From Acidobacteriota bacterium (GTDB lineage Bacteria; Acidobacteriota; HRBIN11), in assembly GCA_030550225.1 (NCBI GenBank), contig JAUQPV010000075.1, positions 1 through 9,670 on the forward strand: a DNA stretch of 9,670 bases. Direction: 5' to 3'. The position numbers and the translations under genes are program-made. This document shows, piece by piece, positions 1 through 5,672 of this stretch; the stretch's first letter is position 1; the number at the start of each line of letters is the position of its first letter. The notes under the pieces are model-generated. The model saw nothing but the letters and a program-made list of their open reading frames with translations. It did not search any database and was not told the DNA's origin.

Positions 1-9
1 CTCCGGCCC

Positions 10-417
10 TCATACTGCCGGGTCGGCCGCCGAGGCGATGTAGGCGACGGCGGCGACCTCGATGTCAGCGCCCCGTGGGAGGTCGGCGACGGCGACGGTC
101 GCCCGGGCCGGCGGATGGGCGCCCACATAACGGGCGTACACTTGATTCACCCGGGGGAAGAGGCTCATGTCCTTGATGTAGATCGTCACCTGCACCAGGT
201 CCTCCAAGCTCCCGCCGGCCGCCTCGACCACAGCCCGCAGGTTTTCCATGACCCGCTCGGTCTGCTCTTCGACGGAGCCGCCGACAAACTGTTGGGTGGC
301 CGGGTCGATGGCGATCTGACCCGAGAGGAACAGCCAGGGTCCGACCTGAATGGCCTGGCTGTAAGGTCCGACGGGGGCGGGCGCCTTATCCGTGTAAATG
401 ACCTTTTTCCGCGCCAT
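10..417 (-). CDS. ridA: RidA family reactive enamine/imine deaminase
   Basis: Complete 135-residue protein of the RidA/YjgF/UK114 family, which hydrolyses reactive enamine/imine intermediates (for example 2-aminoacrylate released by PLP enzymes) in the cytosol, usually as a homotrimer. Visible family marks are GPYSQA at residues 17-22, SGQI at 32-35, the central NLRAVVEAAG helix at 59-68, and PPARATV with Arg105 followed by IEVAAVA with Glu120. Arg105 and Glu120 fall at the Escherichia coli RidA numbers, so it should be a true deaminase. I chose the ATG at 417 because the family motif starts at once and GGAGGT lies 4 nt upstream. An in-frame TTG at 498, behind a strong GGGAGGAG, would add 27 residues encoded partly by the octamer array; I consider that less likely. 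It lies downstream of the nuclease gene on the same strand, separated by 195 bp of repeats. Confidence 0.95.
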   Translation of the reverse strand: MARKKVIYTDKAPAPVGPYSQAIQVGPWLFLSGQIAIDPATQQFVGGSVEEQTERVMENLRAVVEAAGGSLEDLVQVTIYIKDMSLFPRVNQVYARYVGAHPPARATVAVADLPRGADIEVAAVAYIASAADPAV

Positions 418-432
418 GGGGACCTCCGGGAC

Positions 433-464
433 GGCAGTTGGGCAGGTCGGCAGATGGGCAGATA
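433..464 (+). repeat. Octamer array A (four 8-bp units)
   Basis: Four contiguous 8-bp units, each beginning GGCAG and with T at position 7: GGCAGTTG, GGCAGGTC and then two GGCAGAT-type units. The stretch 441-466 is an inverted copy of 588-613, with 23 of 26 positions matching, so any minus-strand transcript reading from the nuclease gene toward ridA could form a long hairpin. It lies just upstream of the ridA ribosome-binding site. Confidence 0.8.
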
Positions 465-468
465 GGGA

Positions 469-498
469 GATAAATGGGGTAATCCAAGAAGGTTCCAA
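469..498 (-). promoter_or_regulatory. Weak promoter candidate for ridA
   Basis: On the minus strand TTGGAA (498-493) and TTTATC (474-469) are separated by 18 nt, about 50 nt before the ridA start. Each hexamer matches the sigma-70 consensus only partly, so this is a tentative call. It would give ridA its own promoter downstream of the hairpin at 540-582. Part of it also overlaps the possible alternative TTG start and the edge of octamer array A. Confidence 0.2.
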
Positions 499-539
499 GC
501 GCTCCTCCCTTTAGGTATGGCCATCGCCGGCGACACCTG

Positions 540-582
540 GGGCAGGATGCTACCGCCCTCTTACAGGCGGAGGCCCCTGCCC
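540..582. other. Nested hairpin between nuclease gene and ridA
   Basis: GGGCAGG (540-546) pairs with CCTGCCC (576-582), and inside it CCGCC (553-557) pairs with GGCGG (566-570). The structure sits inside the larger inverted pair formed by octamer arrays A and B. No T-run follows on the minus strand, so it is not a typical intrinsic terminator, although it could still weaken read-through from the nuclease gene. Confidence 0.45.
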
Positions 583-629
583 ACCTGCCTATCTGCCCAA
601 TTGCCGAACTGCCTATTTACCGACCTGCT
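574..629 (-). repeat. Octamer array B (seven 8-bp units), entering the nuclease 3' end
   Basis: Seven contiguous units with exact 8-bp period, GG-first on the minus strand; examples are GGCAGTTC, GGCAATTG, GGCAGATA and GGCAGGTG. It is in inverted orientation to array A. The two right-hand units (614-629) encode the last residues of the nuclease, and the TAG stop at 613-615 lies across a unit boundary, so the repeat array supplies the end of the reading frame. Confidence 0.8.
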
Positions 630-3600
630 CATCCCGGTAGCGGCATATTTGGTCGAACTGGCACAGTCGGCACGGGGGACCGGGCCGGACCTCAAACCGG
701 CCGGTCGAGAGGCCCCGGACGACGGTTTGCACGAGGGCCTCAATGTCCCGGGCCAGGCGGGCCGCCGCGTCCGGTGTGAGCCGCCATCGGTCGACATTGG
801 TCCGGATCCAGTTCAGGAGGGTCTGGGCCGGGCCGGCGGCCGGGAGCCAGACGAGGCGGGCCGTGATGGCGGATGGCGAATGGCTCACAGCTGGTAGCTC
901 ATGGCTATGAGCCAACAGCCACACGTAGAATGCCAACTGGAAGAGGTATTCATAGCCCTGCTCGCCGCTACGCTGGTGTAAGGTATCTTCCGACCACCGG
1001 GCGTTCAGGGCGAGGTCATGGAATTTCCGACTCCACTTGTAGTCGGCGACCTCGACGAGGGGACCGGAGACGGGAGACGGGGGACCCAGGCCTCGGCCTC
1101 CCATCGTCAGTCCCTGGTCATTCATGACGGAGCGGACCCGGTCCATCCGGCCCTTGATACGGACGGGATGAGGCACGTCGGGCGGGTCCCACGTGAACTC
1201 GACGGTATGCTCGAGCCAGACCCCGGCGTCCGAGGCGAGCCATTCTTCGATTTCGGATTCGATGAAGGCCAGGAGGCTCGCCCGGATGTACGATCGACGC
1301 CATTCCCAGAATCGGGGCAGTCCGACGGGCTGGGTCTGGCGCCAGGCCCGTTCAAAGCGTTCGAACCACTCGTGGAGGAGGTTCATCAAAGCTTTTGGAG
1401 TCGCCGGCCGACGCCGGAGGACTTCCCGAAAGGCATGCTGGAGAAATCGGTGAACGAAGGTCCCCTCGGCGGCCGGGGCCGGCTGGAACTGGATATAGGG
1501 GAACGGCGGCTCGTCCAACTGAAAGAACTGCTTCCAGAGGGTCCGGCTCGGACACCGGAGGTACTCGATGCAAAGACTCGGGCTGATGCCGCGTTCAGTG
1601 AGCCAGGCCGTCACGTAGGGGCTGGGCGTCTCGACCCGGCCCGGCGGTCCCGCCGGACGGGGCGGGGGCGGTTCGTACCAGGTCTGAAAGTCGATGGGGT
1701 GGACCATCGTCCAGGCCCGTTGGCGGACCCACTCGTCCAGGCGGAGGCGGGGATTGCGAAAGACCCGCCGTTCTTCGAGGAGGAGGACGGGCCGAAGCAG
1801 GCGTTCCAAGTCGTTTAAAAATTGGGACCGCAGGCGGGGCTGGCCGTTCTCGCGGGTCCGGGCCCAGGACAGTTCCAGGCCCCTTCGGGCCGATTGGACG
1901 AGGCCGTAAAAGAGGGCCCGGTCTTCGTGGTATTGCTCCTGGGGGAGCGACAGCCAAGGGTTTACACTCCGGAGGCTCCGCCGGAGGTCCTCCGGCAGGA
2001 AGGGGTCTTCCTGAATCTTCTGGGGGAATTGGCCCTCCTCGAGGCCCAGGGCCAGGACCCACTGGAAGGAAAGGCCCCGCAAGGCCAAGGCGTCTAAGAC
2101 CCACACGCCGTCAGGCCGAAACGGTGGGAGGGGCCGGGAGGTCCGGGCCAGGACGTGAGCCAGGGCTCGGTAGAACCGGTCGGCGGGGATCTCGAGGACC
2201 TCGGTCGTCGGCTCATCGACCGCATCGACCGCCAGGGCCTGGTCCAGGCCGGCCAGGTCCTGGAGATACCGCCGGAACCGTTCCCACAGTCGGTGACCTT
2301 CCTCATCCGCCTGGATGGCCTCCGGGTGTGTCCAGGTCTCCAAAAAAGCCAGGAACCACTCGGCATACGCCCGCCAAGTCGCCCGCCGGGGGACCTGGCG
2401 GACGACGTCGAAAAACTGCTGAATGGCCCGTCGGAGCCGCTCACACTGTTCGACGGTCATCCGGACCCCGTGGAACGTCGGGGGGTACAGGCCGGGCTCT
2501 TCCTCGCCGGTCGGTCGGGCTTCGACGGCCTCCGGGGGCGGCTCCCGGAAGGCCCGCCAGAGGGTTTCCCAGTCGGCCGGCCCGCGCGTGATGCCCCACC
2601 GTTCGGCCAGAGCCTGCCAGAGGGCGACTTCCCGAGGGTCGTCGACGCCGAGGCGGTCGAGCCGGAACAGGGGGTGCCGAAGGACGCCAAAGAGATGGAC
2701 CCGGAACCAACCAGACCGGAAGCCGTCGACGAGGCTCTGGAGCCATTGGACGACCGGATGGGACCGGGCCGGTAGGGTTCGGACGATGTTGAAGGGCACG
2801 TGGAACCGTTCCAGGACGTCCAGCAGGACGGGGGTTTCCTCGTCCCATGAGCGGACGACGACGGCGACCTCCGACGGGGGCACGCCCTGTCGGAGATGGT
2901 GTAAGACCCGACCCGCCACATGTTCCATCTCGTGGAGGCGGTCGCTACAGCTCCAGAGATACACGTACAGGGGTTCCCGCAGGACCGACGGGGTCGCCGG
3001 CGTCGGGGCAAGGCCCGCTCCGCTCGAAGCCCCTTCCTTCTCCGTCCCGGCGGGCCGCAGAAGGGGAGTCGAGACGCTCCCCTCGACTTCGTCTGCAAAC
3101 AGACGGGCCGTCCGAAACCGCAGGTGCGTGTCGGGCTGAGGCGGGAGGGGCACGACCGTCTGAGCCCGACCATAGAAGGTCGCCTCAAAGGCCGGTCGGA
3201 CATACTCAAAGGCCGGATGAAAGGCCCATCCGCCCGACCGGGGGACGAGGGGGACGGCGAAAAAGAGCGTGACCCTCGCGTGGGCCGCCATCGCCTCGAC
3301 GAGTCGACTGCTGAGGCCGGTAAACGAGAAAAAGCCGTAAAAGGCGATACAGTCCGGCAAGCCGAGTCGGTCCCGAGCCCGGTCGGTGTCCATCTCCGTC
3401 AAGACCTGCAGGGCCATCTGAACCCCGTCGATGGGGTCCTGCCAACCGACCCGGGCCAGGGCCTGCTCATAGAGGTTCCACACATGACAGAGATCCTGGA
3501 GGCGGGTCTGGGTAATGGGGTCAGAGATGAGCTCGGGGTCCGACTGCCAGGCCGCGACCTCTTCGAGGGAAAAACCGGCTTCCTTAAGTTCCTGGATGGC

Positions 3601-3990
3601 TTGCAAGATGGGCACCCCGACGGTGTAAGACTCGGCGAGGCGGTGGAACAACCGGAACGGCCCACCGGCCCGAGCGGTACCCTGCAAGATCTGTTCGATG
3701 AGAAAGGCTCGGACGCCTTCTCCCGGGTCAGGACGAAAGCCGGCCAGGCGCTCGGTCAAAAGACGGTAGAGCTGAGGCAGACTCAAGACTTGCAGGCCCA
3801 GGCGCTCGGCGTCGGTCAGTCGGCGAATCGTCTGTTGCTTGAGGTAGAGTTGTAAAGAGGCGGAAGGGACGACGACCCACAGGGGGCGCCACCAGCCGTC
3901 CGGGGCGGCCCTTTGCTCCCGAAGCCAGGCCAGGAGCCGTTCCTCCAGCTCGGGATAAAAGCCACCGACGTAGACGGTCTCCAGGGCCAC
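613..3990 (-). CDS. AddB-like PD-(D/E)XK nuclease with degenerate helicase fold and Fe-S cluster motif
   Basis: 1125-residue protein resembling AddB, the nuclease/inactive-helicase subunit of the AddAB double-strand-break resection complex. The N-terminal part has UvrD-like segments (WVVVPS near 40; VLDALALRGL at 631-640, followed by GLEEGQFP) but I see no Walker A motif, so ATPase activity is unlikely. The C-terminal nuclease has His847 in GTFVH, Asp950 in GRMDRV, Asp983 and Lys985 in VADYKWS, and a QLAFY helix. Cys813 (CPSRTLW) plus Cys1107-x2-Cys1110-x5-Cys1116 matches the AddB cluster pattern; as I recall, Bacillus subtilis AddB has the same tail spacing. The start is GTG at 3990, with GGGAGT 6 nt upstream. 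Two heptamer arrays sit in frame in the nuclease domain, and a Pro/Ala/Gly-rich linker occupies roughly residues 301-335. No addA-like gene is visible. A related solitary family member is the alternative. Confidence 0.88.
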   Translation of the reverse strand: MALETVYVGGFYPELEERLLAWLREQRAAPDGWWRPLWVVVPSASLQLYLKQQTIRRLTDAERLGLQVLSLPQLYRLLTERLAGFRPDPGEGVRAFLIEQILQGTARAGGPFRLFHRLAESYTVGVPILQAIQELKEAGFSLEEVAAWQSDPELISDPITQTRLQDLCHVWNLYEQALARVGWQDPIDGVQMALQVLTEMDTDRARDRLGLPDCIAFYGFFSFTGLSSRLVEAMAAHARVTLFFAVPLVPRSGGWAFHPAFEYVRPAFEATFYGRAQTVVPLPPQPDTHLRFRTARLFADEVEGSVSTPLLRPAGTEKEGASSGAGLAPTPATPSVLREPLYVYLWSCSDRLHEMEHVAGRVLHHLRQGVPPSEVAVVVRSWDEETPVLLDVLERFHVPFNIVRTLPARSHPVVQWLQSLVDGFRSGWFRVHLFGVLRHPLFRLDRLGVDDPREVALWQALAERWGITRGPADWETLWRAFREPPPEAVEARPTGEEEPGLYPPTFHGVRMTVEQCERLRRAIQQFFDVVRQVPRRATWRAYAEWFLAFLETWTHPEAIQADEEGHRLWERFRRYLQDLAGLDQALAVDAVDEPTTEVLEIPADRFYRALAHVLARTSRPLPPFRPDGVWVLDALALRGLSFQWVLALGLEEGQFPQKIQEDPFLPEDLRRSLRSVNPWLSLPQEQYHEDRALFYGLVQSARRGLELSWARTRENGQPRLRSQFLNDLERLLRPVLLLEERRVFRNPRLRLDEWVRQRAWTMVHPIDFQTWYEPPPPRPAGPPGRVETPSPYVTAWLTERGISPSLCIEYLRCPSRTLWKQFFQLDEPPFPYIQFQPAPAAEGTFVHRFLQHAFREVLRRRPATPKALMNLLHEWFERFERAWRQTQPVGLPRFWEWRRSYIRASLLAFIESEIEEWLASDAGVWLEHTVEFTWDPPDVPHPVRIKGRMDRVRSVMNDQGLTMGGRGLGPPSPVSGPLVEVADYKWSRKFHDLALNARWSEDTLHQRSGEQGYEYLFQLAFYVWLLAHSHELPAVSHSPSAITARLVWLPAAGPAQTLLNWIRTNVDRWRLTPDAAARLARDIEALVQTVVRGLSTGRFEVRPGPPCRLCQFDQICRYRDEQVGK
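866..921. repeat. Heptamer array inside the nuclease CDS (eight 7-bp units)
   Basis: Eight contiguous 7-bp units, all with GC at positions 4-5, for example ATGGCGG, ATGGCGA, ATGGCTC, GTAGCTC and TGAGCCA. On the coding (minus) strand it stays open and encodes a His/Ser-rich stretch (about residues 1024-1042) just after the QLAFYVWLL helix of the nuclease domain. This is probably a surface-loop expansion between a helix and the following ITARLVWL strand. Confidence 0.75.
1059..1086. repeat. Short heptamer array inside the nuclease active-site loop
   Basis: Four 7-bp units arranged symmetrically: GGGGACC, GGAGACG, GGAGACG, GGGGACC. They encode part of the Gly/Pro-rich loop (GPPSPVSGP) between Asp950 and Asp983 of the nuclease. 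The 33-residue gap between these two acidic residues is longer than is usual in the family, so the array and its flanks look like an inserted loop. Confidence 0.65.
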
Positions 3991-4014
3991 GGCCGGACTC
4001 CCGCCCCTACCCTT

Positions 4015-4042
4015 TTGCCACGTCTTTTCCTATCATTAAGAC
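4015..4042 (+). promoter_or_regulatory. Weak plus-strand promoter candidate for the unknown gene
   Basis: TTGCCA (4015-4020) matches the -35 consensus at five of six positions. TAAGAC follows at 4037-4042 after 16 nt and is a poor -10. TATCAT (4031-4036) is a better -10 but has no -35 at the right distance. One of these could serve the gene starting at 4067. Confidence 0.2.
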
Positions 4043-4055
4043 ACCTTCTTGTCAA
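4027..4055 (-). promoter_or_regulatory. Promoter candidate for the AddB-like nuclease
   Basis: On the minus strand a perfect TTGACA (4055-4050) is followed after 17 nt by TAGGAA (4032-4027), which is preceded by TG at the extended -10 position (TGATAGGAA). Predicted initiation is near 4020, giving a leader of about 30 nt before the GTG at 3990. The -35 lies just beside the ribosome-binding site of the divergent gene. Confidence 0.45.
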
Positions 4056-4066
4056 TCGAGGGTGTC

Positions 4067-4867
4067 ATGCCACAAGCCAGCTACCGAGTCGAACCCGACC
4101 GCATCCGGGCCTTTCTGGCCGACCATCCCGACGTGCAACCCCTGGCGACCAACGAACGCATCGGAGAATCTTCCTTTTATGTGCCTATCGTGTACCGGCA
4201 GGATTCGGACGACCATGTCGTCTACTTTCAGGACCAGCCCTGGGAAGACGAAGCCGTCCAACGCCTCTTGGAGTGGGTCCTGGCCCTACGATTCTTCAGC
4301 CCCTATCCCCAAGCCATCGTCCACCTGGAAGGCCCGACACCGCCGGCCCTCGTCCAGGAAATGGTCAGTCTGCACCCCATCGCCGTCGCCAAGCTGGCGG
4401 CCATCATCGGGATCATCCTGGCCGAGAGCGACCAGCCGGAGGTCCTCGTCGCCGTCGCCCGCAAGTGGATGGAAGAGCTCTTCGATATCCGGTGGCCGGA
4501 CCAGTGCACGACCCCCGAGGAAGAGGCCCAGGTCGACCGAAGCGTCATGCTCCTCAATTACCTGGTCGACAAGTACTTCTGGAACGAGGGCCAGTGGAAG
4601 TTCCATCCCCTCGAGTACCTCCTCCTCTTGAGCGCCACCTTTGGGGACATGGTCCGACTCCGGTACGGCGGTCAGTGGGTCCCGGGCGACCAGCCGACCG
4701 AGCACCGGGTCCGTTGCTTTGGGGCCATGGACGTTTATCCCCTGGAGGCCGTCGTCGGGATGCTCCAGCAGGGTTCGGCGGCTTCCCTCTGGGACCGGTA
4801 TCGCCTCCTCCCCTTGGAGTGGGCGGCCCAGCAACAGGGGGGCGAGGGCGTCGAGACATCGGAATAG
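4067..4867 (+). CDS. Protein of unknown family
   Basis: 266-residue protein that I do not recognise. The ATG at 4067 is preceded by GAGGGT 3 nt upstream; a TTG at 4049 would add six residues but has no better ribosome-binding site. There is no signal peptide and no clear membrane span. The protein is acidic and mostly helical in appearance, with many Trp and Tyr residues. Visible blocks are an opening with FYVPIVYRQDSDDHVVYFQDQPW (residues 37-59), a hydrophobic helix VAKLAAIIGIILAES in the middle, RKWMEELFDIRWPDQ, and YLVDKYFWNEGQWKFHPLEY toward the C-terminal part. Codon use and GC match the neighbours, and the opposite strand is less protein-like, so I regard it as a real gene. It is divergent from the nuclease and 148 bp upstream of the GerMN gene, with palindromic repeats between. 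Function is unknown. Confidence 0.85.
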   Translation: MPQASYRVEPDRIRAFLADHPDVQPLATNERIGESSFYVPIVYRQDSDDHVVYFQDQPWEDEAVQRLLEWVLALRFFSPYPQAIVHLEGPTPPALVQEMVSLHPIAVAKLAAIIGIILAESDQPEVLVAVARKWMEELFDIRWPDQCTTPEEEAQVDRSVMLLNYLVDKYFWNEGQWKFHPLEYLLLLSATFGDMVRLRYGGQWVPGDQPTEHRVRCFGAMDVYPLEAVVGMLQQGSAASLWDRYRLLPLEWAAQQQGGEGVETSE

Positions 4868-4894
4868 GGTCCGTGACGTCGTGACGATAAGCCC

Positions 4895-4984
4895 GGAGCG
4901 CAGACGTCCCGTCTGTGGAGCGCAGACGTCCCGTCTGTGGAGCGCAGACGTCCCGTCTGTGGGAATACAGACGTCCCCGTCTGT
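4895..4984. repeat. 22-bp palindromic tandem repeat, three perfect copies plus one variant
   Basis: Three identical head-to-tail 22-bp units occupy 4895-4916, 4917-4938 and 4939-4960; a 24-bp variant follows at 4961-4984. Each perfect unit holds CAGACG-TCC-CGTCTG, a 6-bp stem with a 3-nt loop. The variant extends the stem to ACAGACG/CGTCTGT with loop TCCC. The array lies 27 bp after the unknown gene and ends 31 bp before the GerMN start, within the 148-bp spacer. With no spacers between units it is not a CRISPR. It could terminate transcription, protect mRNA ends or bind a protein. Confidence 0.9.
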
Positions 4985-5015
4985 GGGTCCGAGATTTGTC
5001 AGGGGGGACGACGGT

Positions 5016-5672
5016 ATGGGTCATGACTCGAGAGACGACGTCGCCAGACGGCCTGTGGCCTGGAGCTGGATATGGATCGGTATAGGCGTCCTGACGACAG
5101 GGGTCGGCTTGTTGCTATGGATGTATCGTCCGAGACCCGTGGCGGCACCCCGGCCTGGGCTTTCAACCCCCGGCTCGACGACGGCGCCCCTCACACCGGC
5201 GCCGGTCCCCGCTGAATACGAGGTCACCCTTTTTTTCCCAGACGCCGGCAGTGAGCGGTTGGTCCCGGAGAAGCGACGGATCTCGGCCTTGGACGATCAG
5301 GACCTGGCCCAGAAAGTCTTGGCGGCCCTCGTGGCAGGACCGCAGAATCCGGACCTCCAGCCGGCCCTGCCGCCAGAGACCCAGTGGTACCGGGTCGTCT
5401 TAGACGACCGTCACCATTGGATCATCGTGGACTTCACCGAATCCGTTCGGCAGGCCCATCCGAGCGGGTCGACCGCCGAGGTCATGAGCGTCTATGCCGT
5501 CGTCAACAGCCTGCTGGCCAATCTCAAGGCCTATCAGCGGGTCTGGCTCCTCATCGAGCACCAGGCCCAGACCGTTTTTAAGTTCCACGTCTTCATCGGG
5601 GCCCCGCTCCCGATGAACACCGCTTTCCAGGAAAACGGGTATCCGGCCGATAGGCAGGTAGGTCACCCATGA
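5016..5672 (+). CDS. Membrane-anchored GerMN-domain lipoprotein-like or sporulation-type protein
   Basis: 218-residue protein with a cytoplasmic N-terminal tail, one membrane span at about residues 14-37, a Pro/Ala/Thr-rich linker at 38-66 and a GerMN domain at about 69-195. Domain marks are YEVTLFFPD near the start, LAQKVLAALVAGP (97-109), VDFTESV (138-144), the conserved HPSGSTAE (148-155) and RVWLLIEHQ (175-183). There is no lipobox Cys, so it is an anchored exported protein rather than a lipoprotein. The ATG at 5016 has AGGGGGG 8 nt upstream; the frame stays open far upstream but that part is the preceding gene and the repeats. GerM of Bacillus acts in sporulation and germination, but the domain is widespread in non-sporulating bacteria, so no sporulation role is implied. 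It overlaps rph by 4 nt, and its last residues are encoded by octamer-like repeats. Confidence 0.9.
   Translation: MGHDSRDDVARRPVAWSWIWIGIGVLTTGVGLLLWMYRPRPVAAPRPGLSTPGSTTAPLTPAPVPAEYEVTLFFPDAGSERLVPEKRRISALDDQDLAQKVLAALVAGPQNPDLQPALPPETQWYRVVLDDRHHWIIVDFTESVRQAHPSGSTAEVMSVYAVVNSLLANLKAYQRVWLLIEHQAQTVFKFHVFIGAPLPMNTAFQENGYPADRQVGHP
5645..5668 (+). repeat. Octamer units at the GerMN 3' end and rph translation start
   Basis: GGCCGATA (5645-5652) and GGCAGGTA (5653-5660) are followed by GGTCACCC (5661-5668), directly before the rph ATG. They match the octamer pattern of the intergenic arrays, encode the tail of the GerMN protein and supply the AGGTAGG that probably serves as the rph ribosome-binding site. 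Confidence 0.5.

Noticed and set aside
418..498. 27-residue N-terminal extension of RidA from a TTG start
   Set aside because: The TTG at 498 has a strong upstream GGGAGGAG, but the added residues come largely from octamer array A and no RidA needs them; the ATG at 417 matches the family start.
574..629. Transposon inverted end or insertion-sequence remnant
   Set aside because: No transposase fragment or target-site duplication is visible, and the arms consist of a periodic degenerate word rather than a unique end sequence.
2155..3855. Several plus-strand open frames of 200-310 codons opposite the nuclease gene
   Set aside because: They are low-complexity Arg/Gly/Pro sequences with no motif, typical shadows of a GC-rich gene.
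3913..4884. 323-codon plus-strand frame overlapping the 266-residue unknown gene
   Set aside because: Arg/Pro/Gly-rich composition without structure; the other frame at 4067 has a balanced composition and a ribosome-binding site.
4895..4984. Mini CRISPR array
   Set aside because: The 22-bp units are contiguous with no spacers and no cas gene is nearby.
4641..5015. Upstream extension of the GerMN protein
   Set aside because: The extension would overlap the unknown gene in another frame and translate the 22-bp repeats; the ATG at 5016 has a good ribosome-binding site and leads directly into a membrane anchor.
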